From positions 1,078,501-1,142,500 of the forward strand of contig JABMCL010002280.1 of the NCBI GenBank assembly GCA_018857735.1: 64,000 nucleotides of DNA, read 5' to 3'. How positions within the stretch are numbered: the stretch's first letter is position 1; the number at the start of each line of letters is the position of its first letter. The notes beneath the pieces are model-generated. The model was not told the DNA's origin, did no database searches, and saw only the letters and a program-made list of their open reading frames with translations. The stretch comes from Alviniconcha marisindica. Lineage: Eukaryota > Mollusca > Gastropoda > Provannidae. Position numbers and translations under genes: made by a program. This document shows positions 12,591 through 21,352 of this stretch, piece after piece.

Positions 12591-15500
12591 CGCGCGTGTG
12601 TGTGTGTCGGCGCGCGTGTGTGTGTGCGCGCGTGTGTGTCGTGTGCGTGATGCGTGTGTGTGTGTGTTTGTGTGTGTGTGTTATGTGTGTATAAATATGT
12701 GTATGTGCCTGCGTGTGAAGTTTTGCATGAGTGTTGGCAAGAGTGTGGTTCAGCCGAAGCGATAGCAGGCTGACCTCAGGCCGGACACGGCGCTGCGCTT
12801 GTTGCAGGCCCAAAGTACACCCTCAAGCTGCAGCAAGAGGTGGCCGCCCTGCGCGTCCTCATCAACATGGAGAGCCAGGTGGACGTGGAGGGGGGCGGCA
12901 AGCACCTGAGTCTGCGCCGCTACCTGTCGGAGCTCAAAGAGGAGCCCAGCGTGTCCACGGGGGCGCTGCGCTGCAAGCAGCTGGACTGCGTGCGGGCCTA
13001 CTACTACCTGTCCGTGCTGCACTTCCTGCAGGACCTGTACAAGACCCACAGCCAGGACGCCTGTCGCCCGGAACCCGCCCCTCCGGCGCAGGGCACAGGC
13101 AGCCCCGCTGCGGGGCCCCTGTCCGATGGGCAAGGGGCTGCCGCTGAAAGGATGACTGGCAGCGGTGTGGATGTGAGCGGGGAGAAGGTGGTGGTGGTGG
13201 CGGGTGGTGGCGTCCAGTCCGAAACGAGGGCAAGCTGCAGGGACGAGGATGGAGGAGCCACGACCAAGACGGCTGCGGAGGGCGGCGGCTGCGTGTGGCG
13301 GGACGGGGACGGCGGGAGCAGCGTGGACTCGCCTCAGCCGGCCAGGGTAGCCGGCGGTAGCGGCGACTGTGATCTCAGCTCTCAAGGTGCCATAGACGGG
13401 AAGAGCAAGTCGGCGACGGGCACGCGTGACAGCAGCGTTGACTCAAAGACCGCCTCTTCGTGCGGCCCCGCGGACAGGCCCGAAGACGTTGTCAGCAGAC
13501 CGCCTCAGACCCCGACGAGTAAAGAGCTTCCACCGGCGGATGGAACCGTGACGGGGCCGGGCAGCAGGGAGGCTGTGTCAGGGGGAGGACCCTGGCGCCT
13601 GTCGCTGTCGCCGCTGCTGCAGCTGTCCAAGGGGCTGCTGTGGGACGTGCAGGCCAAGCGCCTGGCCCTCACCGACACCCTGGGGCACATCCACCGCGCC
13701 ATCTCGCAGCACCTCCTCACCGACCACTCCCGGGAGGTGGCGAAGACCCTCTCCCGCCACCCCCACGCCAGTTCCGCCCACAACCACAACCTCCACCACC
13801 ACCACCTCCACCACCAGCACTCGGTTGACAATGTCCCCTCCTTCGCCCCGGTGCTGGCCGACACGGTCGCCGCCCACCTGCCGGCCGACCCACTGCTCAA
13901 CATCGACGATGTGGGCATGTCTCTGCTGCCGCCGGCGGGCAGCTCGTCTACACCCGGTGCCGGGGAAGGGGGAGACTCTCCAACGTGCCAGTCAGTCAGC
14001 AACAACGGTGCAGTATTATCTCCTCCATCTCCCTCGCTGCCTTCACCCTCCTCATCCATGTCGTCGTCTGTTGTGCCATCCCTCTCCAACGCGGACAATG
14101 ACTCGGGAGCGAAGGAGAAGGGAAGCCAGCTCCTTCCCAACTTGGACTCGCTGCCCGAGTCAAACTTTGACCTTGACCTAGTGACCCTGGGTCAGCAGTG
14201 GGACGGGTCGCGCCGGGTGCTGTGGCAGGACGACCCTTTGTCTGGGTCGGGTAGGGGAAGCGAGGGTCGCCACGGGAACGGTGACAGCAGCCTCCACAAG
14301 CCCACATCACTGCTGAGTCCCGGCAAGTACATCAACGTGCCGGACGAGTGGTACTCGCTCCCGGTGGACGAGAAGTACACCCGCTCCTACGTGACCCTGG
14401 CCATCTTGAAGGACGAACAGGACTTTGTCATGGGAGAGTTGAAGCGCATGTCCGACAGCTCACAGGTTAGCTCTTTGCGTTTCTTGACTGCATGGCACCC
14501 TTGGCAGTGCCTGAGTGGAACTCTGTGTGTGTGTGTGCGGGTGTGTGTGGGTGTGTGTGCTTAAAATAGTATCTATGGACAAAATTTTGCACTTTAGAAA
14601 TACTTTTATTATTATTATTATAACTTCTGTATTTTAATAATAAGATGGGAGAGAGGCAGTTCTGGTAGGCCTTTAGTGCAATTTTCAGACTAGGTGATAC
14701 TTTTCTCCTCAAATCTTACCCCTGTGCCTTGTGAACAGTAGCACCTAATCTGTCAATAAAATTCAGCAGGCATGCTTTACTGAGGAATAATCATGATTAA
14801 TTTTGAACCTGAATTGGTTGCTACATCGGTCTGAAACAAAAATTGCATACCTTGGCAAACTGATCAGTCAGAAATAGGATTTGGAATGACCCTGTAAGAC
14901 TGTCAGCATTTACTTGAAGGTGGAAGATTATCAAACCAAAAATAAAAGTACACATTGACATTGTCATTGAATACTAATGAGAGAAAATGGTGGCAGCTTC
15001 AGTTTCATCTTCATTTCATCTTGTTACCGAGTCCCGCAACAGATGAGAATTGGGTTAGCTGATTATCGTCCGTTGAGCTGTTTTTCTTCAGAAAATGATG
15101 CCACGTACGCTGTTCCAATTGGTGCAAACTTTTTGTGAATGGTAGTTTTCCTGAATGTTTCCACTTTCCCTCCTAATCTAATAGCACAATGACACTTTCC
15201 TTTGTTACTGATGCAGGTTTCCGTCATATTTTTCTTGTCAGCTGTGACACTGTCAGAGTTGCATGTTATATTCGGGAGAGCTGTATCTGTGGATTTTTTC
15301 ACTTTTGAGCCAAATTTTGAGGGTCCAGCTTACATGCAGAAGAGCCTTATGGTATGGAAATTACTAACGTAGCTGTCTGTAGTGTCAGTCCATGTGTTAC
15401 AATGCAGGATTTTTCTCGTTCTTCAGTGTTGAGACATCTCTGTCTACAGTGCCAGTCTATGTGTTACAAACATATCTGTCTACTGTGTCAGTCCATGTGT

Positions 15501-16695
15501 TACAATGCAGGCTTTTTCTTCAGTGTGGAGATGGAGCTGTCTATAGTGTCAGCCCATGTGTTACGATGCAGGCTTTTTGTCTTTCTTCAGTGTGGAGACA
15601 TAGCTGTGTACAGTGTCAGTCCATGTGTTTTTTCTCTTTCTTCAGTGTGGAGACATAGCTGTGTACAGTGTCAGTCCATGTGTTTCAAACATATCTGTCT
15701 ACTGTCAGTCCATGTGTTACTACGCAGGCTTTTCTCTTTCTTCAGTGTGGAGACATAGCTGTGTACAGTGTCAGTCCATGTGTTTCAAACATATCTGTCT
15801 ACTGTGTCAGTCCATGTGTTACAATGCAGGCTTTTGTCTTTCTTCAGTGTGGAGACATAGCAAACTCCAAGCCCTGGTTTACAACATCCTTCCTTCAACC
15901 ACTGCCGTATTTAGTTACACTATAGGGTCCAGAAAACTGTCAGCTAACGAGCATTTTTTTGTTGGTGCTCAAACAGTAGTAAGTTTCTTACAGACAACTC
16001 AGATTATGTCAGACATTTGTTTTATAACTGACTATGTTGCTTACGCCAGCTCAAATAAAACCAAAATCGTTTGAATCGAGACGGAACTCTTTTTTTACCT
16101 GGGGTGGATGCGGCTCATGTTTACGTGCATGCTTGGGCACTAGGTTGCTTCTACAGTCATATTAGTACCCAAACCTTTCAGAGGGCACTGACTGCATCAG
16201 TGGACAGCTGCGCGGAGATAAAGAGTGCCCCTTCAGTGACGTAGCTAAATCTGGCAGAGTTTGGAGGAGGGTGCCGGAGAGTGATGCTCAGAGTGTGGAG
16301 ACATAGCTGTGTACAGTGTCAGTCAATATGTTTCAAACATATATGTCTACAGTGTCAGTCCATGTGTTGCAAACACATCTGTTTGCTGTGTCAATCCATG
16401 TGTTAAATGCAGGCTTGTTCTTCAGTGTGGAGATGGAGCTGTCTACAATGTCAGTCCCAAGTGTTACAATACCGGGCTTGTGCTGTTGCAGGTTCCTTTC
16501 CCCAATCCCTTCCTCAGCGTGGAGTCGCTGCTGTCCGTGTGCCTGTCCAGTGACAGCCAGCTCCTGTCGGGCGTGGACAAGCACAACTACGTCAAGAGCC
16601 TCCAGTCCTGGGCCATGCACTTTGCGGTCACATCACAGCAGCGAACCAACACAGACACTCTCTTTGAGAAGGCCGAGAAAGACGTTGGACTTTAG
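1889..16695 (+). CDS. Unidentified large helical-repeat protein, 3' seven exons
   Basis: Seven exons join in a consistent reading frame: 1889-2099, 4083-4224, 5753-5955, 7412-7468, 12137-12299, 12808-14465 and 16492-16695. Together they give 878 residues ending at a TAG. The 5' end is outside the window. Residues 1-335 look all-helical and Leu/His/Gln-rich, like a solenoid of the kind found in trafficking or scaffold proteins. Residues about 337-510 are Gly/Ser/Pro-rich and probably disordered. Residues about 520-575 are again helical (KGLLWDVQAKRLALTDTLG), followed by a His-rich stretch and another Ser-rich stretch. The last 110 residues are dense and look conserved (VPDEWYSLPVDEKYTRSYV; SWAMHFAVTSQQRTNTDTL). 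I do not recognise the family and assign no function. Long helical C-termini of WD40-solenoid proteins are one possibility, unproven. The gene is convergent with the myotubularin gene. Confidence 0.85.
2148..2630 (+). mobile_element. tRNA-derived SINE, family C, near full length
   Basis: The head at 2,152-2,224 is tRNA-like, with box A (tagctcagtggttagagcgc) and box B (gggttcgaatccc). A body follows with conserved blocks (gtgcaggtggcaggttacaa, cacgcatacaccttacgtat) and then a tail (acatgcgagcgcagtgag ... aagcaatcatcaatcaa). Four shorter copies lie at 27,065, 30,315, 38,025 and 54,775. The copy sits in the intron just after the first visible exon. Confidence 0.88.
2690..2870 (+). mobile_element. 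LINE (CR1/Jockey-like) ORF2 3' end fragment
   Basis: Frame reading gives the typical end of a CR1-like reverse transcriptase protein, with SIAPSVWNSL followed by LIFKRPFHKC. The same motif appears in the longer fragment at 55,930-56,400. It is severely 5'-truncated and non-functional. Confidence 0.7.
2960..3322. repeat. (CT)n/poly-C polypyrimidine tract
   Basis: About 360 bases of almost pure pyrimidine on the plus strand: (ct)n, c-runs of 14 to 18 bases, (ctgt)n and (ct)n again. All open reading frames across it are low-complexity artefacts. Confidence 0.95.
3486..3835. repeat. 56-bp minisatellite, about six copies
   Basis: The unit contains ttaacactccagctcttcca, agatgcaaacttgttgcc and acctcttaaactg. 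The first three copies of ttaacac lie at 3508, 3564 and 3620, giving a period of 56. It is intronic. Confidence 0.93.
4083..4224 (+). CDS. Unidentified gene, second visible exon
   Basis: The acceptor is tgttttttgcag at 4082 and the donor CCCAG/GTGAGG at 4224. It enters in phase 0 and leaves in phase 1. It encodes 47 residues plus one base (VSVHEMVMHELKLLLPDMV, then DIWDTTPADKLGIP). The donor region is copied downstream in a tandem repeat (see 4216-4720). Confidence 0.87.
4216..4720 (+). repeat. Tandem duplication of the exon-2 donor junction
   Basis: A unit of 132-136 bp begins inside the exon (gcatcccag/gtgaggactga) and recurs from 4348 and 4484, with weaker relics near 4,660 and 4,790. The second copy keeps a perfect-looking decoy donor (CCCAG/GTGAGG, junction 4356/4357). 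In the third copy the site has decayed to cctgggcaagg. Confidence 0.88.
4594..4630 (+). repeat. SINE/LINE-type 3' tail with (CTTA)n
   Basis: The sequence gggcgtaaaacaccaactta followed by cttacttactta resembles the 3' tails of molluscan retroposons, and a related tail is at 1,692-1,715. Only the tail is recognisable. Confidence 0.5.
4999..5083. repeat. (CA)n microsatellite
   Basis: An uninterrupted run of about 42 ca dinucleotides. Confidence 0.98.
5128..5505. repeat. Tandem duplication of about 190 bp
   Basis: The blocks ggtaaaatct, ggtacaaggatat, attcaccagattaatat, acaaccatgatg and gtgaatttgttca occur twice in the same order. A small extra duplication of the last block lies at 5,430-5,500. 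It is intronic, about 250 bp before the next exon. Confidence 0.8.
5753..5955 (+). CDS. Unidentified gene, third visible exon
   Basis: The acceptor is tgtttctcacag at 5752 and the donor CAGCAG/GTTTGT at 5955. It completes the split codon of the previous exon and ends in phase 0. It encodes FILDPKEADPVLPWEPYLVA and HALQQLQSGRQAHLDTQQ. Coding composition is clear against AT-rich flanks. Confidence 0.87.
6140..6445. repeat. (TG)n-rich interrupted microsatellite
   Basis: About 300 bases of interrupted tg repeats following the exon. Open frames here (CVCV, HTHT) are artefacts. Confidence 0.95.
6446..7411 (+). other. Intron with no further feature
   Basis: AT-rich intronic sequence between the third and fourth visible exons. 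A short local repeat (cctacagtagttcttgtg) lies near 6,655-6,720. I see no coding or RNA gene signal. Confidence 0.6.
7412..7468 (+). CDS. Unidentified gene, fourth visible exon (57 bp)
   Basis: A small phase 0-0 exon: acceptor ttcgctgctag at 7411, donor AAGAAG/GTAGTG at 7468. It encodes LTQKGLEYIQKLEPEVLKK, a single amphipathic helix. It was picked because it keeps frame with both neighbours and has good junctions. It is short, so somewhat less certain. Confidence 0.75.
7668..7725. repeat. (CCCCCA)n tract
   Basis: A C-rich simple repeat. The complementary strand has G-runs that could form a quadruplex. Confidence 0.9.
10608..10680. repeat. (TG)n microsatellite
   Basis: About 36 tg dinucleotides with a single interruption. 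Confidence 0.97.
10705..11040 (-). mobile_element. tRNA-derived SINE, family A, near full length
   Basis: Read on the minus strand, the head at 11,040-10,970 is tRNA-like: agagccggtttggcctagca as box A region and a box-B-like ggcctcagtttgataccat. A body with agacactg/gtgacttt blocks follows. The tail (ccctaata.gccttatgg, tttctgtggacgttaagcac) ends in (ttac)n. Other copies are at 49,251, 56,985 and 62,205. The tail is shared with the unrelated family B. Confidence 0.87.
11410..11728 (+). repeat. 61-bp minisatellite carrying splice-like motifs
   Basis: Five units, with gagctgttt at 11482, 11543 and 11604 (period 61). On the sense strand each unit holds a pyrimidine tract and AG (ctgtttccccccag) followed at once by a donor-like caggtatac. 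The nearest real acceptor is 400 bp away. Confidence 0.93.
11931..12032. repeat. (GA)n(TG)n compound microsatellite
   Basis: A ga run followed by a tg run, ending about 100 bp before the next exon. Confidence 0.97.
12137..12299 (+). CDS. Unidentified gene, fifth visible exon
   Basis: The acceptor is ggttttgccag at 12136 and the donor CAAG/GTAAAC at 12299. It enters in phase 0 and leaves in phase 1. It encodes 54 residues with a very hydrophobic helical pair (ITLWLLALLTNQTSLAISHL; LSALCRLILPQ). This looks like buried solenoid helices rather than a clear transmembrane segment. Confidence 0.87.
12536..12690. repeat. (TG)n/(CG)n alternating purine-pyrimidine tract
   Basis: A long tg run flanks a gcgcgcgcgcgcgc block (about 12,582-12,596). 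Alternating purine-pyrimidine sequence of this kind can adopt Z-DNA. It lies between exons five and six. Confidence 0.95.
12808..14465 (+). CDS. Unidentified gene, large sixth visible exon (1,658 bp)
   Basis: The acceptor is gcttgttgcag at 12807 and the donor TCACAG/GTTAGC at 14465. It completes a Gly codon and ends in phase 0. The exon is GC-rich and long. It starts with an ordered part (KLQQEVAALRVLINMESQVD; VRAYYYLSVLHFLQDLYK). A low-complexity Gly/Ser/Thr/Pro part follows, then a helical island near 13,590-13,750, a His-rich stretch (HNHNLHHHHLHHQH) near 13,783-13,823, and Ser/Pro-rich linkers. It ends with KYINVPDEWYSLPVDEKYTR and LAILKDEQDFVMGELKRMS. Antisense and shifted frames that stay open here are GC-rich shadows. 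Confidence 0.9.
14555..14645 (-). repeat. Dispersed repeat E, minus-strand copy
   Basis: An A/T-rich (taa)n followed, on the minus strand, by a block related to 35,640-35,740: 'aataaaagtatttgtaaaatgc' with its downstream tccacagaggttattct part. It is probably a SINE or MITE tail. Confidence 0.5.
15355..15862 (+). repeat. Minisatellite carrying acceptor-like units before the last exon
   Basis: Irregular units of about 60-100 bp contain cagtccatgtgttacaatgc, aggcttttt and ctttcttcagtgtggagac. The array resumes at 16,285-16,490 and merges with the true acceptor of the last exon (gtgttacaataccgggcttg then tgctgttgcag). Each unit carries a pyrimidine tract plus cag on the sense strand. Confidence 0.88.
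15863..16284 (+). repeat. Dispersed repeat F, copy 1
   Basis: About 420 bp match the sequence at 35,482-36,205 block by block (caaactccaa..., gctcaaa.., acaactcagatta, aataaaaccaaaatc, atggcagagtttggagga). The second copy is split by a (ca)n-bearing insertion. Class unknown. Here it interrupts the minisatellite. Confidence 0.75.
16285..16490 (+). repeat. Continuation of the acceptor-like minisatellite
   Basis: Three more units (gtgtcagtc.atatgtttcaaa, cagtccatgtgttgcaaac, gttcttcagtgtggagatgg) run directly into the last-exon acceptor. Confidence 0.85.
16492..16695 (+). CDS. Unidentified gene, last exon and stop
   Basis: The acceptor is tgctgttgcag at 16491. It is phase 0 and encodes 67 residues ending ...FEKAEKDVGL then TAG at 16693-16695. 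It includes FLSVESLLSVCLSSDSQLL and YVKSLQSWAMHFAVTSQQ, which continue the conserved-looking C-terminal block of the previous exon. Confidence 0.9.
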   Translation, partial: VPFPNPFLSVESLLSVCLSSDSQLLSGVDKHNYVKSLQSWAMHFAVTSQQRTNTDTLFEKAEKDVGL

Positions 16696-17884
16696 AGCCA
16701 CAGTCGCCCGATCCCCATGCAACTGTGGACGTTTTGTTAGACAATTAAGGCACATGCAGAGAGAATGGAGTTTCAGTGCTGCAGTCCCTTGATCACCTAC
16801 TGTTGACTCATGTCAAAAAAAGTGGCTCTGAGGGGCGTTGGAGTTTAAAGCTGCAGTCATTCACTCACTGGCTGCTGACTTCTGCTCGATAATTGGTCCA
16901 GAAAGAACTCATTAGCAGTTCAAAGCTGCAGTCACTTGCTCGCCAGTCATTGACACTTTTTTGGATAAGGCGCAGAAGGAGATTAGGTTTTACTTAAAGC
17001 TGCAATCACTAACTCACCAGCCGCTGATTTAAAATTAAAAAATATTGCAAAGCTGCAGTCACTTGTTCACCAGTCATTGACACTGTTGGATAAGGTGCAG
17101 AAGGAGATTCGATTTTACTTAAAACTGCAATCACTAACTCACCAGCTGCTGATTTTATTTTATTTTATTTTATATTTGTACAGGAAGGAAATCTGCAGGC
17201 ACTCAGCAAACATACTTTCGGCCATTTTGACCAAGCTTAGAAAAAGTTTGGACTTTGTGAGCACAGCCAACATTTATCCTTCACACTGTTGCAGGGCAGG
17301 GTGTGGGGAAAAGTGCCTGAAGCAACAAGGCAGCTTTTTTCCCCAACAATTGCCTTAACTGGCAGGGATGAGTTTAGCCACAGTGAAGATTGTCAGCAGC
17401 ACTCTCAGGGAATATTGGTACTCATTTCCAGTTGAATTTTGGGTGCGACTGTTTTTTTATAGTTAGCTAGTGGGTTGTGTCGTCTTTTGAGGACGTACAG
17501 TGTGTATTTTTTTCTCACCCAAATGGCCTGTCTGCTTCCTCATCGCTGCAACTTTGTAAGGTAATCAGCTTGGAAGTATGCAAGAACTTTTCAAAAAAAC
17601 TAAATAATATGAAGTGCTTAAGATTTTTCAGTGCTTCCAGCACACATCAGTATCTGCCTTACCTTTTTATTTGCAGAACACTTATTTTGATTGTTGTACG
17701 CACATGTTAGAGCTCCCATGTCCAGCTGAAGTAATTACCCAAATAGCGATTTTGGCTGCTCCTAAAGGGATGATATTACAAGCAAGGACTTGCAGTGGAT
17801 TTTTCATTTTGTTGGCACATAGGATCAGTTTAGGTTCCTTCTTTTTTCTTTCTCCTTTTTTTCTTTTTTTCTTTTTAACAAAGT

Positions 17885-18755
17885 GACCTGTTGACTGCTC
17901 GTGAGAGCAGTAAGCAGTTGACTGCTGGTGATAGCATTAGCAGTGAGGTTGACTGCTGGTGAGAGCAGTGAACAGTTGACTGCTGGTGAGTGTAAGGAGC
18001 AGTAAACTGCTGGTGAGAGCAGTGAGCAGTTGACTGCTGGTGAGTGTGGGGAGCCATTAACTGCTGGTGAGAGCAGTAAGCAGTTGACTGCTGGTGAGTG
18101 TGGGGAGCCATTAACTGCTGGTGAGAGCAGTAAGCAGTTGACTGCTGACGAGAGATGAGAGCAGTGAGCAGTTGACTGCTGGTGAGTGTAGGGAGCAGCT
18201 GGTGAGGGTAGGGAGCAGTTAACTTTGAGGGCAGTGAGCAGTTGACTGCTGGTGAGAGCAGTGAGCAGTTGACTGCTGGTGAGTGTAGGGAGTGGCTGGT
18301 GGGGGTAGCAATAACTGCTGGTGAGAGCAGTGAGCAGTTTGCCCGTCCCTAATAGGCCATCTCGCCTCCGTGGACGTAAAGCACCAAGAAAGAAGAAAAG
18401 TGAGCAGTTGACTGCTGGTGAGAGCAGTGAGCAGTTGACTGCTGGTGAGTGTAGGGAGCAGCTGGAGATGGTAGGGAGCTGTTAACTGCTGGTGAGTGTA
18501 GGGAGCAGCTGGAGATGGTAGGGAGCTGTTAACTGCTGGTGAGAGCAGTGAGCAATTGACTGCTGGTGGGAGCAGTGAGCAATTGACTGCTGGTGAGAGG
18601 TGAAAGCAGGAAGCAGTTGACTGTGGTGAGAGCAGTGAGCAGTTGACTGTGGTGAGAGCAGTAAACAGTTGACTGCCATTGAGAGCAGTGAGCAGTTGAC
18701 TGCTGGTGAGTGCTATGAGCTGCTAGCTGTGAACAGTGGAATGCTGGTGTGAATA
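17885..18755. repeat. 27-bp minisatellite
   Basis: The unit agttgactgctggtgagagc + agtgagc has many variants and expansions (gtgtagggagcagctgg). It is interrupted at 18,338-18,402 by a SINE tail fragment. A 31-bp pair (tggtgtgaataggttaaaat) follows at 18,743-18,806. Confidence 0.93.
18338..18402 (+). mobile_element. SINE 3' tail fragment within the minisatellite
   Basis: The block cccgtccctaataggccat, then ctccgtggacgtaaagcacc, matches the tail shared by SINE families A and B, and an A-rich end follows (aagaaagaagaaaa). It appears inserted into the array. Confidence 0.7.
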
Positions 18756-19199
18756 GGTTAAAATATGGACATACCTGGTGTGAATAGGTTAAAATGTGGA
18801 CATACTTTGTCGTGGCAGTTTATTACATGTTCATTTTTACCATCTTCTTTTGTGTTGTTTGTGGAGCTCGGTGGTGAAGACATACTGCACTCATTCAATG
18901 CGGATTCTGGGACAAATTAACCTTAGGGTGGAGCAACTAGTGCATTATTACATATATAATTCTGCTCATTATCTCTCTCAGGACTCATCCTAGTGCCCAG
19001 AATGTCAGGTGAGGTTTCCACTAAGTTCTACACTGACATGTATGTGTGCACCTTGCTGGCTTCCACTGCAGATTGAGGAACGGCACTGGGTGGATGGACA
19101 CCTTCTACTGGTGAAAATATCACTCTGGCATTCACACAGACAAATCGGGTTTTTAAACTGTGCTGCATTTTGGTTACTCACAAGACTGTTTTAGCCTGG

Positions 19200-19205
19200 A
19201 ATAAA
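19200..19205 (+). terminator. Candidate polyadenylation signal
   Basis: The first AATAAA downstream of the stop at 16,695. No EST-type evidence is available, so its use is uncertain. Confidence 0.35.
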
Positions 19206-19210
19206 GTATG

Positions 19211-21135
19211 GTGCCGAGTTTCTATTTGTCTACATACAGTGTTTGCACACTGAAACTGTTGGTTGGTTGGTTTTCTGAAAAAGCAGTTTGATGGAGGAAT
19301 ATATTCTTGTACATCACACAAGAGCCTTGGAAAAATTAATGTAAGGGAGAGCACCATGCCGTAATCAGCAGGGCAAGAGTTATCATAGGTGACTGTAGTT
19401 GTGTCCCTTGTTACAATACAACTAAAGAGAAGACCCCAAAAAAGGAACTTCACTGTCCATATTACATGTGCGACATTGATCAAGTGCTATTAATTCTTGT
19501 GTGTTGATTAAAAAAAGAAAAACTTTTTACACCAGCAATAGGCTCTGAGTTATAATATGTAGAGGTCTTTTTGTGTGTGTCCTCGCCCCCACCCCCACCC
19601 CCACCCCTCCTAAATGGTATAGAGGTTGTTAGTTTTTCTGATTGGCATACTATAGTCGGTGTGTAGACATTGTGACAGGCAGAGAAAAAAGGAGTCTGAT
19701 GGTGCTTGCTGATGGTGAGAGTTCATATCAGTGACAATGTGCACCAGATTTATTTTTTCTTCTCATATCAGTTACAATGAGTACCATTTTTTTTTTTTTT
19801 TTTTTTTTGTTCTCCTTTAAAACTACAAATGTGAGAACTGTTGTTCTGGACCATAGAGCAGATGGATGTGGTTTTGACCTTGTGTGTTGTTCCATGGATT
19901 TGTGATGTTGCTTTTACTGATCGATCAGTTTCAACTGTCCTGGTGAATTCAAGTTTTAAAATTGTTAAGCATTGTTCAGAATGTTATTAATGTCATTGTT
20001 GATGTAGTTACTTCACTGTACTATGTTTTGAGCATGCCAACAGTCAGTGTTAATTAAAATGGTGAATTTGCAATCTGCAGTTTTGCAATTTGCACATCTG
20101 GTGAAGCTTATGCTGTTACATGCTGATTCCAGTGTTTTGCAAATTGTACAGCGTTCATTTTATAGGGCAGTGTTGTCAGAGTTGTTGTTTTGAATTGATG
20201 GATCGAACTGTGTTAAAATGTACCAAATGTACTTTTGTCACTGAAATTAGCCTGGACAGTGGCTTAGAGTGTGTTGAAGTATTTTGTTATGATTGCTCGT
20301 AGAAGCAGCTTGCTTGTTTTTCATTATCTCATTGATCTTTTCTGTCTTCGCTAATCAAAATTCATGTCAGTTTCCTTCAGTCAGTTTAAGCCAGCTGTGA
20401 CGGTCGTGCAAACCCAGTCTACAATTTAATGTTTGGAGTAAATGAAATGTATACATTTTTGCTCATGCAGTTTCTTTATGCTGCTAGGAACTTTAATTCG
20501 TGTAGCACATCAAGAGTTCATCATCTCAACTAAAAAACTAAAAAGAACCCTTAAAAAAACTTAGTTTCCACCTAACAGCATGCAGGATAAGAACTTGCTC
20601 CAGAATGTAGCATGTATTTCTCCAGGAACAGCGATCAGAGACATAAATCCGTCAGAACAGTTTTTCATTCCATACACCTCATCAGACTGTTTTTATGTCA
20701 AAGCTGGCAGAATCAGCATTCCGTAGGGAGGTCACAACCTGTTCTGATGTCCATAAGCTACACATAACTTCTGACACCTCCCCCCCCCACACACACAAAG
20801 GCATCCTGTGAAAACTAACTGGAGCGGCTCTAAAGATCATTTATTTTTGCTTCCTTGTCTTAAGCCATGATGTATTTGTACCATTTTGTTCATCACAAAG
20901 GTGGTTTGATGCTTTAAATTTGAAGAAGAAAAAGGTAAATGGCAAAATAAATGTGTGTCCGTGTTAAAATAAGTAAGTATTCATTTGAACCTTTTCGTGT
21001 TTGGTAAATGGCAAGCATTGGCTATGGTGTGTTTTGTGGTTGCTGTGGCACTGCCAGTTCAACCCTTGTAGCAGGTCTCATTATCTGCTGAGTACTTTGC
21101 CATAAAAACTTCCTCCTTTCTTTTTCTTTTTTCTT
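19211..21135. other. Intergenic sequence, no gene seen
   Basis: AT-rich DNA with a (ccccca)n tract near 19,586 and a poly-T run at 19,789-19,809. Another AATAAA is at about 20,946. No coding, RNA or repeat-family match recognised. Confidence 0.55.
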
Positions 21136-21144
21136 TTCTAACTG

Positions 21145-21352
21145 GTCAGATTGGAGGTTGGCCTATTTTGAACTGGCTATGTGGATGTGCTCTGAGGTTG
21201 GCCTATTTAAACTGGCTATGTGGATGTGCTCTGAAGTCAGCCTAGTTTAACTGGCTATGTGGATGTGCTCTGAAGTTGGCCTAGTTTAACTGGCTATGTG
21301 GATGTGCTCTGAAGTTGGCCTAGTTTAACTGGCTGTGTGGATGTGCTCTGCC
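21145..21352. repeat. 39-bp minisatellite, five copies
   Basis: The unit ggcctagtttaactggctat + gtggatgtgctctgaagtt. The first and last copies are degenerate. Confidence 0.92.

Larger units (their letters stand above)
16696..19210 (+). other. Probable 3'UTR of the unidentified gene
   Basis: The first canonical AATAAA after the stop is at 19,200-19,205. If it is used, the 3'UTR is about 2.5 kb and contains the 27-bp minisatellite listed next. Between 16,780 and 17,150 a loose repeat of about 70-130 bp recurs (gctgcagtcactcactcacc, gctgctgattt). No other gene signal. Confidence 0.4.

Noticed and set aside
13505..14140. Antisense ORF of 211 residues
   Set aside because: Shadow of the GC-rich sixth exon of the plus-strand gene, whose frame and junctions are consistent.
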